Shown in pieces: positions 21,646-33,484 of a stretch of DNA of 64,000 bases (position 1 is the first letter of the stretch; every line of letters begins with the position of its first letter). Below the pieces are notes generated by a model, which was not told where the DNA came from, did no database searches, and worked only from the letters and a program-made list of their open reading frames with translations. The position numbers and the translations under genes are program-made. This DNA comes from Euryodendron excelsum (lineage: Eukaryota > Streptophyta > Magnoliopsida > Ericales > Pentaphylacaceae). Where the stretch lies: NCBI GenBank assembly GCA_033060915.1, contig CM065392.1:13987501-14051500 (forward strand), read 5' to 3'.

Positions 21646-24140
21646 TGTCACACCTCCATCCTAATTAGACATAATTAATGTTACATTAGGTGAGATATGA
21701 TCGCAAAGGTAACCGTACCTGTAAACGATACCTTAATCTATATCCGAAAATAGAACACAGCAGAATAAATATCATTGCTTTATATAACCATGGACCAAAC
21801 ATACATAAATATAAAGTACATTAAAGTAAATCATCTCATAACCTTACACACATCTTGCAAAGATAGGTACATAACAAACCCTCATAAAACTCAAGCTAAC
21901 ATAAAACAAAATATAAATATAACTCAAATCCTAATGTCTTAACAAATATGACAAGAAACTAAAAACAAAACAACAAGAGTTTTCCCAAGCTCCTAGACAT
22001 GACATCCTGACACTGACAAGAATACCACCGCGACAAAGACCAAGACTACCGTAAACCAAATCATCATTTCCACGTTACTTCTTAAAATAGTCTGTGTGGG
22101 TATGAGCTATTTGTCGACGTGCTCACGATAAATAATCAAACTTATAAAGAACATTATATACATAATCATAGAATCCGCTATCAATAGATAATCTACCAAT
22201 AAATAATATCTTGTGATGCAATGCATGAAACACCCGAATGTGCGTGCAATTTAGATATCGTTGGCCTAATATATCGATAGTTCGTTATCAAGGAATGCCC
22301 ACCATGGCACCCCTAGGCTAGTCTACCATGACTAAGCCTTTGGTTAGCCCATCATGACTAACTCCTTCCAATGCAATCCAAGGCATATAATATGGATGGT
22401 ATACAATGCCACCTTATATATCTATAATCACCAATAACTTCATATAACTTATCATATGTAAAAGTATCAATTTCACCTTATATATGAATACCATTAACAT
22501 CTCATATGAATTCACCGCCACCATACATATAGAAAACAAACAATCCATTCAATATAAATAAGACTATCTTATATTCCCACCTGTCACCGCACTCACACCC
22601 GATGAAGTTACTCCTTGGTTGATGTTGAAGGTTCTTGACCTCCTTTACCTCCTATCACCACAACCATGTTAGTTTCAAAAACACATTGTATAATTCATCA
22701 ATAAATATTGAACATAAAAAATAATTCATAAATAATGCTCCAACACCAAATATACACCTTAAACATAATCATTTGAAAATAGGCTTAAAAGTAACAAAAT
22801 TCACTAAGTTCTCTAATCTACTAAAACTGACACAGGCCTCATAACATTGATACAACTTCGTAAGCTTATATCAAAAAAATTCCAAAACTTAGGGAATACA
22901 AACTAGACATCTCAAAGAGTATCCAGACCAGATTTTATATTTTTTGAACAAGCCTAAGTATTTATTTGGTATTTTATAATACAAAGCAGTGTTGTAGAAG
23001 TGAGAATTCGACTACAGATGGTCCATCTTTGAGCGGTTCTTAACATAGGAAAATGAGATCAAATTGACCTGAAATTTGATATATACTCTCATCCACATTT
23101 CTAATAGATACAGTAAAAGTTTTATAATGTTTTGACCACTCTAACTAGGTTAGATGTTGCTGTCAAGGTAGGGGTCGTAGATCAAGGTAACAAATTTGAG
23201 CAATAATAGTCCAACTTCTAAACTTCCCCATAATTCGAAAATACAACATTTTTTAGTAAGATCAAATATCAAAATACTATTATAACTCTAAATTTGAGTG
23301 TTTAAAGATTCAGCTATAAATAATATTATTAGCTAAACCAATCCATCACAAACATGAAGATTTTGGGCTTCCACCATGAAAACCCCTAACCACCCCTCTC
23401 TTCCATCATCTTCCTCTACCTCCTCTCATGGCATCAAATATGCTAGCATATACTAAACCATGAAAATGAAATAGATCAAGTAAGAACATGTTGAAACTCA
23501 CCTTGGATCTTGAAAACAAGATGTAGCAAGCCCTTCCCTCAGTTCTTCTTCTTCTTCTTCTTCTTCTTCTTCTTCTTCTCCCTTTTTCTCCTCCTTTCTT
23601 TCTTCTTCCTCTTCTCTATTTCTCTTCTATTTTCTCTCTATATACGAATGAGCCAGCCCTCCCCCATTGACTTGACTTGACTTTTCTTTCTTTCCTCTCT
23701 CTTTCTTTCCTTCTTCTCTCTCCTATTTTCTTTCCCACTAACCTTTGTTCTCACTAGTTAAGTTCCCACTTTCTCCCTCTCCTCTTTTTTCCTTTCTTTT
23801 CTTTTTCTTTGTTTCCCTGCTAGCCTTGTCCCTCTCTTATCTTATCTCTTTTTTTCTCCACCGAAATGAGAATTGGGCTGCCAAATCTCTCTCTCTATTT
23901 ACAAGACAATACTCCACATGCACACTCATGCACATGTCACCAATGAATCACTAACCTACTCACCAATTAATCCACCAACCAACTCACCACCTAGCTCACT
24001 ATTGACTCACCAATTAACTCACCACCTAACGCATCACTTGCCACATGCCACACACACATGCACCCACATAATTTTACATATCAATTAGCTATACAATAAA
24101 TATAATTAGTTACTTATGAAATTATGAGATTAAGGTCTCA
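21646..24140 (-). mobile_element. Chromovirus-like Ty3/gypsy LTR, 2.5 kb, minus strand
   Basis: The plus-strand left end is TGTCACACCTCC and the right end is GGTCTCA. Just beyond the right end lies CTCTCCCCTCCTTGAAG; its complement CTTCAAGGAGGGGAGAG is the polypurine tract typical of plant chromoviruses, immediately before the 3' LTR. So this is the 3' LTR of an element read leftwards. Inside are a (TTC)n run (23,543-23,579), a pyrimidine-rich leader (23,580-23,780) and TATATA near 23,638-23,645, suitable for a minus-strand promoter. I found no target duplication and no 5' LTR partner in the window. Confidence 0.65.
23543..23579. repeat. (TTC)n microsatellite
   Basis: About twelve uninterrupted TTC/CTT units inside the minus-strand LTR, at the transcribed-leader position relative to its TATA-like word. 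Confidence 0.95.
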
Positions 24141-25743
24141 CGACTCTCCCCTCCTTGAAGAACTTCGTTCTAAAATTCTCTTACCTTGTCGAAACACATA
24201 TGCCTTTTATCAGCTATAGATAACATACATGTTACCACATTAGGAGTAACCTATGCATCCCTCAATGTCATGGCATAGCCTCGAGCTTGAGTGTATGATT
24301 TAGGCGTCGCGGTTTGTCCCCGTTGTGCAACTCCCATTGTTTTCTTGCTCCACTAGCCGTATTGCCTACTAATGATGTTGCTATGAGATTCTGAGTACAT
24401 TTCATTGCCATGTGTCCCAGGTGTTTGATTAGACTACATAAGTGCAGTCTATCACCGTTAAATGACCTTTACTAGCCATGGATTAGGATTAATTATAATC
24501 TCTTTGCTATATATTGTATTTAACCTCATACTCAATCATATTTCAGGTATTTAAAACTAAGGGAGTTGATTTAGAGTCAAAGAAGTAATCCGATCTGCAT
24601 GCATGGCTTGTCGAGGAACGTTGCCAGGACCCTGTCTTGGGAAACGTGCAATTTTGTACTCGTAGATCGAAATGAGATGGATGATACACTGTTGAAAAGC
24701 TCTCCTCAAGTTACATATGTTTGCGCCTAATGAGCATTGCCAAATTCTAACTCTAACAGCCTCAAACAAGTTGAAACTAAAAATAGTGAAAAATGGCTCC
24801 AGCGTTCGAACGGCAATCTCAGAGTTTGAATGGCAAGAGGCAAGTAGAAACCAAAAGGAGGAAAAAATGGCCTAGCATTCGAATGCCAAAACCAGCGTTT
24901 GAATGGCAAGAGAGCATGCAAATCCAATTTAGCTTGGCGTTCAAACACTGCGTCTTGGAGTTCGAGCAGCGAAGAAAAATTATCAGAGGCGTTCGAATGC
25001 CCATTTTGCCGTTCGAATGCAAAGGTGAATTTCTGACTTCATCTAGGGTTTGGACTATGATCCTTATAAATAACTACTCGTTTTATGTTTGAAGGATGCA
25101 TCCAAAGGCGACCATTGTAGAGGGTTTTTATAGGTTTTACACTAAAATAGCTTAGATTTATTAGGTTATTGCTTCTTTGTAGTCAGATTCACTTCAATAC
25201 AAGTTTTAATGCAAGTTTTCTAGATTCCTTGCAGTCTATTCAAGATTTCTTTTGTTTTTTTTGTATTAGATTGATATTTTTAGTGTTCATTCAATAATTT
25301 TAAAGTTTTTCATGGATGGAGATGAGTAGCTAAAGCTTTCCATCTCAGGATTGATTGTGAAGACCAATTGAAGGTCTTAGATGAACAAAGGAGGTGAGAT
25401 TTTGGGTTTCAAAGTTAAATTTTCTATTTTTATCTTTCTTTTTTCTTCTTCATTCTAGAAATCTTTGATAACTTGGATGTTTGATTATATTCGGTAACGT
25501 TTACGCATGAGTTTATATTCAGTAAATGCGCTGCATGAATAGATAGTATTTGTCCTTAAATCTAACAATCCCGATTTATTCTAGAAGTTGAAGTTCTGAA
25601 GAACACTTAGTTTTAATCGCTAAATCTTTCGAATTTGAGACTCGTGACGTAGTCGAAGGATTTGAGTTATAAAATTATCTTCTTTGGAATTCCAAAAGGC
25701 ACAATTGGTTGGACCGATTGATCCCAGAACTTCTTCTCATTAC
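24141..25743. other. Gypsy internal tail, then unassigned repeat DNA
   Basis: The first ~60 bp (to about 24,200) are the polypurine tract and the last codons before the 3' LTR of the minus-strand gypsy element; nothing further of pol is recognisable. From 24,799 to 25,020 lies an array of words such as GCGTTCGAATGCC and GTTTGAATGGC, also found in the solo LTR near 18,290-18,460. The remainder up to 25,743 has the look of an old retroelement, without domain or LTR boundary that I can support. Confidence 0.45.
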
Positions 25744-25811
25744 TGTTGACTCAAGATTGACCTTATGTTGATTTTGATGATAACTAAACCTTGTGTTATT
25801 TTACTAATGAA
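25744..25811 (+). mobile_element. Truncated 5' LTR of the Sirevirus-like copia element
   Basis: TGTTGACTCAAGATTGACC begins a 68-bp stretch that matches the start of the 3' LTR at 29,964 with about three differences. The match stops at ACTAATGAAT, and reverse-transcriptase coding sequence begins within about 10 bp. The rest of the 5' LTR, the primer-binding site, gag, protease and integrase are therefore deleted as one block. Confidence 0.85.
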
Positions 25812-25820
25812 TAACACAAA

Positions 25821-27193
25821 ATGGATGAATATGGAATTGTGGTGAGGAACAAGGTAAGACTTGTTGCTCAAGGTTATAGTCAAAAGGAAGGCATTGATTT
25901 TGATGAAACCTATGCTCCTGCAGCAAGACTAGAAGCCATTAGATTACTACTTGTATTTGCTTGTTTTAAAGATTTTAAATTGTATCAAATGGATGTTAAA
26001 AGTGCATTTCTAAATAGTTTTATCATTGAAGAAGATTTTGTTCAACAACCACCTGGTTTTGAAGATCCAAAACTTTCTAACCATGTTTTCAAACTCACAA
26101 AAGCTTTGAATGGTTTGAAGCAAGCCTTAAGGGCTTGGTATGAAAGATTGAGTAAGTTTTTGATTGAAAAAAGTTTTTCTAGAAGAAAAATAGATACCAC
26201 TCTTTTTATTAAAATAAAAAATAGTGACATGCTTGTAGTACAAATTTATGTAGATGACATTATATTTAGTGCTACTAATGAATTGCTTTGCGAAGAATTT
26301 GCTAAATGTATGCAAGAAGAATTCGAGATGAGTATGATGGGAGAGCTCAACTACTTTCTCAGACTTCAAATCAAGCAATCGAAGAAAGGCATCTTCATCA
26401 ATTAAGCCAAGTACATCAAGGATTTAATCAAAAAGTTTGGCATGGAAGATGCAAAACCCATAAGTACTCTAATGAGTACTACAACTAAATTGGATAGCGA
26501 TGAGAAAGGTAAGTTAGTAGATACTAAACTTTATAGAAGTATGATAGGCTCTCTATTGTATCTAACTACTAGTAGACCTGACATAATGTTTAGTGTTTAC
26601 TTATGTGCTCGCTTTCAATCCAATCCTAAAGAATCTCATGTGATTGCTGTAAAGAGGATATTTCGTTATCTTAAGCACACACCAAATCTTGGATTATGGT
26701 ATCCAAGAAATGTATGTTTTAATTTGAATGCTTACACTGACGCTGACTATGCGGGGAGTAGGGTTGATAGGAAGAGCACAAGTGGCTCTTGCCAACTCGT
26801 AGGCAACATGATTGTATCTTGGTATAGCAAGAAACAAAATTCAGTTGCTCTCTCCACAGCTGAGGCTGAATATGTAGCAGCTTGGAGTTGTTGTACACAA
26901 GTGTTATGGATCAAACAACAATTGGAAGATTATGAAATATTGCTTGATCATATTCCTATTAAATATGATAATACTAGTGCTATAAACTTAACCAAAAATC
27001 CTGTTCAACACTCTCGCATAAAGCACATTGAAATTAGATATCACTTATACGTGATTATATACAAAAAGGTGATATTGAACTTGACTTTGTGTGCACAAAT
27101 ATGCAATTAGCTTACATCTTTACTAAACCATTGAGTGAAGATCGTTTTTGTATGATTAGAAAAGAATTAGGGATGAGTGATCCTTTATCTTAA
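25821..27193 (+). pseudogene. Sirevirus-like Ty1/copia reverse transcriptase and RNase H
   Basis: The reverse transcriptase begins in the middle of the domain with 'VRLVAQGYSQKEGIDFDETY', then 'QMDVKSAFLN' and an intact YVDD box at 26,247-26,258. A single in-frame stop lies at 26,403-26,405 (TAA, one change from CAA). The frame then continues through 'SRPDIMFSVYLCARFQ', the RNase H words 'DADYAGSRVDRKSTSG' and 'ALSTAEAEYVAA', and 'RIKHIEIRYH'. A frameshift near 27,046 precedes the usual C-terminus ('IFTKPLSEDRF' context) ending at about 27,193. The sequence is much better preserved than the copia copy at 10,084. The upstream two-thirds of gag-pol are deleted. The label Sirevirus-like rests on these motifs, the downstream ORF and the polypurine tracts. 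Confidence 0.88.
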
Positions 27194-27687
27194 AATGTGT
27201 TTGATTTGAGTGAAATTTGTGTTTTGAATGTTTAATTGTGTTTATCATTCATATGAAATGTTTTTCTTGAATTCATGATGCATTATATGATCATATTAAG
27301 ACAATCTTTATCTTAAAACTTGAAAAAGATCATTTCATGAAATCCTTATGATTCACATGCTCGGTCTGGGTGAAAGAGTCAACACTTTATTTCATAGAGT
27401 CGGCTCATCACAACAGTGGACTCAAATTATGTCATTAACAAAGCATGTGTCGGCTCATTCAGTTCATGAGTCGCCTCATGCTTTGGGTCTATATACTTTG
27501 ACGAAGCCCACTTTACAAACATTCGAAATTTTCCTCTCACTCATTCACTCTCACTATTTTCTCTCCCGCTCCCCTGTTCGCACCAAAACCCAACCGTCAC
27601 TCTCAACCATCGCAAATCTTCATCTAAATCCTTTATAAACCCTAATCGACCTCTTTCCATCCTCTCTCAGCATCCCTTAATCCTACT
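27194..27687 (+). other. Spacer between pol and the extra ORF
   Basis: About 490 bp without coding signs. GTCGGCTCAT, GAGTCGGCTCATC and GAGTCGCCTCATG words occur at about 27,390-27,480, the same family of words that make up the 72-bp repeats in the 3' LTR. A pyrimidine-rich leader precedes the ATG at 27,688. Confidence 0.5.
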
Positions 27688-29121
27688 ATGGCTCCTAAAA
27701 TAGAACCAGGCCGAGAAAACCCTAACGACCCTTCGTCGTGTACTCAAAAATGGAAAAGGGCTGGACCAGTCAATAGAGAACCAGAGGAAAGGGCTCCTGC
27801 AGAGCAACCTGGATGGGATTCAACACATTTCATAGATGCATTAGCGGAGGAAAGGTACATGAACATCTTCGGTCTTTGTAAAGTTTTGAATGGATGCTGG
27901 ATAGATCATACTTATTTCAAAAGTGAGAACTTTTACTTCCTTCACACTCTTGAGAATCTAGGGTGGGAATCCTACACAACTATTAGAGGGAATGTATACC
28001 TGAAGTTGGTTATTCATTTCTATTCTAATTTGGTGAAGAAGGTTGGAAGTAACATTATTACCAGTTTTGTGAATGGAGTGAAGATCACTTTGAATGGACG
28101 GACTCTAGTAGAAATTGTGGGAACTGGGTATGGTGGAGAAACTTATTTTGAGACCGTCAGTCGAAAGGAACAACTTCATGTTCTGTTTGATCATGACATG
28201 CCCGAATCCACGCAACCCATGGCCAATAACCTTCCTGTTGAATTGAGATTAGTCCACCATTTTGTGACAACCATATTTTTACCCAAAGTTGGAGGCTTTG
28301 AGCGTGTAAGTGAGAAGAACCTATTTTTCTTATGGGCCTTCCTCAAACACCAGAATTGATGTGCCATACTACATTCTCTCCAATATGGCCAATGTTGCTA
28401 CCACCGCATCCAAGAACCTGCCCTATGGAATGCTGCTCACCAAGATTTTTAAACATTTTCAAGTAAATCTTTTGGGTGTGACATATAGAAAGTCTGATCC
28501 CTACAAAAATGAATACAACAAGTACACCTTGAGTAGGATGGGATATAAGAAAGTCAATGGCCATTGGGTTCCAAGGCCAAACAAAGTTGCCCCTACCATA
28601 TCTTCTCAGAAAAGAGCATCTGCCTCTAGTCCTAGAAAACCCTTAGCCCAAACCCTTGATGCCTCTTCCATTGATGAACTTCTGGGAAACATGATGGACA
28701 TGCTTCAGAGCATGAACCACAAGATTAATGAAGGGATGCTGAAGTTGAAAGACCTTAAGAAAGATATGGTCCAACTGTAAAGGGCTTAAGGAATTTCAGT
28801 GGGGAAAGAGGAAAAGGAAAGAGAACCAGAAAATGAAGAAAGGAATGAGGAAGAATAAGAGAAGGAAACAGAGAAAGACTTGGAGGATACAGACTTGGAA
28901 TCTTAGGAGGAAGAGCCTGCAGAAAATTTCTCAGAGGATGAATTTGAGGATGATGCACCAAGAAAGAAGACTGTTCGAGCAAAGAAAGCCAAACCATCTA
29001 CCTCAACCTCTAGATTTGTTCAAAGGAGGCCCTATGGTCTGAGATCAACACCCTTTTCTGGTCCATCCAACACTGCCTTAGATCCTGTTGATTTATCCCA
29101 TTCTCCCTCCCCATCTCCTTA
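27688..29121 (+). pseudogene. Extra ORF downstream of pol (Sirevirus 'env-like' position), broken
   Basis: The ORF starts at ATG 27,688 with a basic, proline-rich N-terminus and runs open for 223 codons to 28,357. It continues in the next frame (about 28,330-28,778, 'YKKVNGHWVPRP' word), and after another stop as an acidic Glu/Asp-rich tail to about 29,121. The central region resembles the family annotated as 'putative plant transposon protein', from memory. In Sirevirus elements an extra ORF of unknown role, once called env-like, lies exactly here between pol and the 3' LTR. No signal peptide or membrane segment is evident. One frameshift near 28,330 and stops near 28,780, 28,857 and 28,905 make it a pseudogene. 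Its function is unknown. Confidence 0.65.
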
Positions 29122-29469
29122 AAACTCCTTCCAAAATCCTCCAACCTCAAAGTTTTTGTCATGGCTCTGTCACTCTCATGGTCCTATTATAATATATTTT
29201 TTGTTTTGACTGATTATTTTGATTATATTTGGCATACTTTTTATGGACATGACAACTGTACAAATTTTGTAATCACATCTTTTGTAATCACTATCTTCAA
29301 TCAATGAAATATAATTCTGTTTTGGTATCAAATGTGATTACTCTGATAACTTGCTTGTTTGATTGATTCCTTGTTTATACAATCTATTCTCTTTTTAATA
29401 TTTTTTGCTATTGTACCTGTTTATCATTCTCATTCTATTGGTATCATTCTCATTCTCTTTTTGATGTAT

Positions 29470-29963
29470 TGATAAAAAGGGGGAGAAGTATTGGCAACAT
29501 TAGAAATGATAATTCAGGAATAGTATTGTTTGGAGCAAAATTGTATTGGACAAGATAAATTGTGTCTAAGTTAAAAAGGGGAAGAAGTATTGGAAGTATT
29601 TATTCAAGATTAAGTATAAATAAACTTTATTGGGAAACATGAATTGGACAAAATGAAGAGTATATTTAATTGATGAATGGAAATAAAATGAATTGCTTAT
29701 TACTTGATAAATGTCGAGCATGTTCTCAGGGGGAGTAACATGAATCATCATGATTTATTTCCCTCACTTTGTTTTTAAATTTACTGACAAAAACTTTCTA
29801 AAAGTTATCTTGGAAAAGTCTTTTGTCTTTCAAGCTCCATGTGCTTAATTACAAAACAAAGGGGGAGTTTCTGTATTGGTATGTTATTTAACTTTGTTCC
29901 TTTCATTTAATCATATATGAATTTATTTTGCAAAGGTTTTGTCATCATCAAAAAGGGGGAGAT
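29470..29963 (+). other. Multiple polypurine tracts before the 3' LTR
   Basis: Five purine tracts of the form AAAAAGGGGGAGA or close variants occur at about 29,476, 29,573, 29,729, 29,860 and 29,952. The last, AAAAAGGGGGAGAT, abuts the LTR start. Several near-identical polypurine tracts upstream of the 3' LTR are an established hallmark of Sirevirus elements. They prime plus-strand DNA synthesis during reverse transcription. Confidence 0.85.
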
Positions 29964-31224
29964 TGTTGACTCAAGGTTGACCCTATGTTGATTTTGATGA
30001 TAACTAAACCTTGTATTATTTTACTAATGAATCTACTTAGTGTGCAGATTAACAAAGTTCATAATTTAGACTTAAAGTTCAATCTTAAGTCTAATACATG
30101 TCAAAGAGAATGCATAACAAATTCAAGAGCTATGCAATGAACCAAACAGAGGATTGACGCCTACTTCTACTTCAAACAAATGTTTTACATTCGAAGAGAT
30201 TGAAGGTGTTCAAATGAAGCTTCTATTAAGTATGCCTAGACTCAATAAAGATTGATTTGCACTTAAGAAATAAGAAGACTTCATCAAAATGTGCAATGAT
30301 CAGTTGGAGATAAATTGATTGTTGAAAATGTTAAAAATGCTCAAGAGAAAACTTCATCAAGTATGCAAAGTTCAGTTCCAGCTTATGTGATTGAAGTTGC
30401 TTGAGAAGAAAACTCATAATGATTGTCTGATCTTTACATGGAATCCAAGTGAAGAATTCTTCTACAATATAAAGAATCAATGAAGACTAGATGTATGAAA
30501 GATTTCATCAAGCTTGTAAAACTCTCATTAAAATGTTTTTAAAGGAGAAAGAATAATTTCTAGCTGAGAGAAGAAATTGGCAATAAAGCATTGTGAAGCT
30601 CTACATAATTGAGGAAGCTTAACATTGAAAGAGAGTGTTCTACAATGAAAAAGAAGCTTTGCAAATGAAGAAGATAAGATCAACATTGATATAATGAAGC
30701 TCTGACTGTTTGAGAGTCAAGAGAAGATGAGTGTCAAATGATTGATTCAATCCAAATTGAATAGAAGTTAACTCTGATGAGTTAAAGAGATTTAATTGAT
30801 CATCATACCCCAAAGAAATACTCCTTGAAGATCTTATACTAGTGCTGAGATGAGCTAGATCATTAGAAGTCAGAAAGTAAATTTCTGGGCAATGAGCAGA
30901 CTCATGGAAATAAGGAGTTGCCTCATGGTTACAAAAGCAAAAGGCTTAAAGACTAAATGGACAGTGAGCAGACTCATGAAAATGAGGAGTTGCCTCTTGA
31001 TCATAGAAGCAAAAGGCCTGAAGACAAAATGATCAATGAGCGGACTCATGAAAATGAAGAGTCGACTCATAAACATAGAAGCAAAAAGCCTAGAGACCAA
31101 GTAGACAATGAGTGGACTTATTAAAATGAAGAGTCGCCTCATGGAGACAAACGCAAAGGCTTAAAGATAACATGATCAATAAGCAGACTCATGAAGATGA
31201 AGAGTCGCCTCATAACTCATACAT
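29964..31224 (+). mobile_element. 3' LTR of the Sirevirus-like copia element
   Basis: It starts TGTTGACTCAAGGTTGACC at the polypurine tract and is the longer partner of the 68-bp 5' remnant. The right end is taken as CTCATACA near 31,224, where the pararetrovirus homology begins. That end is inferred; no target duplication matching ATTAC (left flank 25,739-25,743) is visible. The last 320 bp form a 72-bp tandem array. Confidence 0.7.
30894..31215 (+). repeat. 72-bp tandem repeat, about 4.5 units, in the Sirevirus LTR
   Basis: Units begin GAGCAGACTCATG or variants at 30,894, 30,965, 31,038, 31,110 and 31,181 (spacing 71-73). Each also holds a GAGTCGCCTCAT or GAGTTGCCTCATG half and an A-rich AAGCAAAAGGC block. 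The minus-strand frame across it simply translates the repeat. Confidence 0.9.
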
Positions 31225-33484
31225 CTTTTCATCTGTGTAAAGTTTGTACCCTAAAAGCACCACTTTTATAGCCATACAAATGTCTCACATTATCTTTCTC
31301 TTCAAAATGAACATCACCCCATTAGTGATCACTGGCATCGGTTTGAAGAATCTTTTTGCCATATGAAGCAATTTGTAAGGGAGGAAGTGTGTTGGCAAAG
31401 GTCTTGAGATTTTGGACAGCATGAGTTTGTTCTTTAGACAAAAGAAGTGGATTTTTTCTTTAGCATGAGAGACAAAGGAGCAGTGTAAGAGGACTCATTT
31501 GCGATGAACTCAAGCATGTAGTTAACAATCCCCAAAAAACTCTAAATTTCTTTCACACACGTAAGGATATCTGGAAAAGAATGGAGACGGGTAGCAATAT
31601 GGGGTTGGAGCTGAAATTTGCCATCATAAATTGCATGCTAAGAAAATCAATGAAAGTTTTACCAATGAGCACTTTATTTTGGGAGAGTATGACACCATAT
31701 TTCTGGAGAAGATCATGAAATTAAGACAAAAGTTGGCCATGAGTATCAATGGTTGGAGAAAACAACAAGATATCATCAATATAAACAAGAGCATTATGAA
31801 TGATTGGTTCAAAGATTTTGACCATTGCTTTCTAGAATAAGGAAGGGACTGTTATGAGGCCAAAAGGCATAACAGTCTAGTGAAAGTGGTGATCAAAAAT
31901 GCAAAAAGCAGTTTTGTATCTTTCTAAAGGTAAAACACGAAGCTGCCAAAAACCATACTTTAGATCAAATTTTGAGAAACATTTGGCTTTGGATAAATAG
32001 GAGAAAAGAGCAGGGCGGTTAGGTGGATAAATGGGAGAAAAGAACGGGGTGGTTGGGTACAGGAAATTTATCATCCACAAGAAAATGATTCAAGGGTTGA
32101 TAATTGGCCACAAGTCATAATTTTCCTCTAATTTTTTCTATCCTCTTGTTGACATAAAATACTTCACAAGCCCATGGTGAGGAAGTTGGTTCAATCAACC
32201 CATTAGTTTGTAACTGTTTAACTTCTTGAACAGTTAGGGCGAGATGTTCAGGAGACATACCAGGGTGACTAGCTTTGGTAGAGTTAACATCTTCATTAAG
32301 CTTGAAAGGAATAAGATAAAGAAGTCAAGATTCTTCCACAATGGAGCAGAGCATTTGGTAAGGAAGTCAGTATGAGATTCTGCACAAGAGGTTTCTATTA
32401 ACTGAGTTTGAATGGAACCAAAAACTTCAGTCAAATAGAAATAGGGTATTTAGGTCCAAGGGTTAAAATGGATACGGTAGGCAAGACCTTCAGGGGTCCA
32501 TCAAAAACGGGGAAGGTTATGAAGAATATCAAAACCAAATAAAAAATATTTCTTGGGAAGGGCAAAGCCAAGAACTCGATGTTCAATGGTAAGATTTGGA
32601 AATAACCGTATTAGTATGGGTTTGTTGATACGATCAACGACAAACTTGTCACTAATAGTGACTCGAAAAGCTTGGTAGTAGGGTTCCTAAGAAGAATCAG
32701 GAAGGAGAGATGGATTTAAAATGGTTGATCTAGCACTAGTATCAAAAAAGGCAATATAGACAAAGGTCTGTAATACTTATCAAGAAGAATCTGAACTTTG
32801 GCTAGCAGAGTGGGTTGAGCAAGTGCCAAGTTTTGAAGTGGCTCTAGTGTAAAAAATTCATCAGCTTCAAGTTCAGATTCAGAGTATCCAATGGCAAGGA
32901 CTGAATCAAGAGTCGATTCATCATCCAGCGAATAAATGAATCCAATATCAGAAGACTCCGGGTATTCATCTATTTTTTGAAGATGACTGAGCAGTTTCTC
33001 CTTCTTCTTCTTGTTAGGATAATTTTTTGCAAAATTTCATTTGTTGCTTGCAAAGGAGACATCGATCAGACGTTTTTCCATGAAACTTCTTTTTTCTCAT
33101 GAAGCGCCATTTGCCATTTTTGGAAAGTTTTTGAAAAGCAGGTTTGGATGAAAATGAGAGTTTGGAGGTTTTCTTCTAGAAATGGGATTTTCATAAATGG
33201 GATCTCTTTTTGGTTTTGTAGTCACAAGTGTTGTCAAAAGGATACTTGATTTATAAATCTCTGCGATCACGGTTGTTCCAAGTTTTTTGCTAGTTTGTTC
33301 ATTCTGAATAAGAAATTTTCATTGATTGCAGATTTTTTCAGGAGCTGTAAGGGAATGTTGAAAGAGTTATCCAAGAGAGGCATTTTGGAGAGTTATCCCT
33401 TTAGCATCAAGAAGTGTATTTAGGTTTCATTTCCAAGGGGATCCAAAAGGGAATTGAGAAATGCTAGCTTCAGATTTGCATCAT
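31225..33484 (-). pseudogene. Endogenous pararetrovirus (caulimovirid): RNase H, RT, protease, zinc finger and coat-protein C-terminal part
   Basis: Read on the minus strand from right to left: the C-terminal part of the coat-protein region; a cysteine-rich zinc-finger-like segment (about 33,030-33,080); an acidic linker; an aspartic-protease motif at 32,729-32,743 in which the glycine of D-T-G reads serine; a conserved linker ('LPKKYFLFGFD' word); reverse transcriptase with the catalytic YIDD at 31,772-31,783; and the start of RNase H, lost at about 31,225. The order coat, protease, RT, RNase H in one long frame, without an integrase, fits Caulimoviridae of the florendovirus/petuvirus type and not Ty3/gypsy. 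Many stops and frame changes make it an inactive fossil. It continues at 63,053 after the nested insertion. Confidence 0.82.

Noticed and set aside
31225..33484. Ty3/gypsy pol on the minus strand
   Set aside because: RT and RNase H are present, but the coat-like region lies upstream and the linker between protease and RT resembles caulimovirids. I saw no integrase or flanking LTR pair belonging to it.
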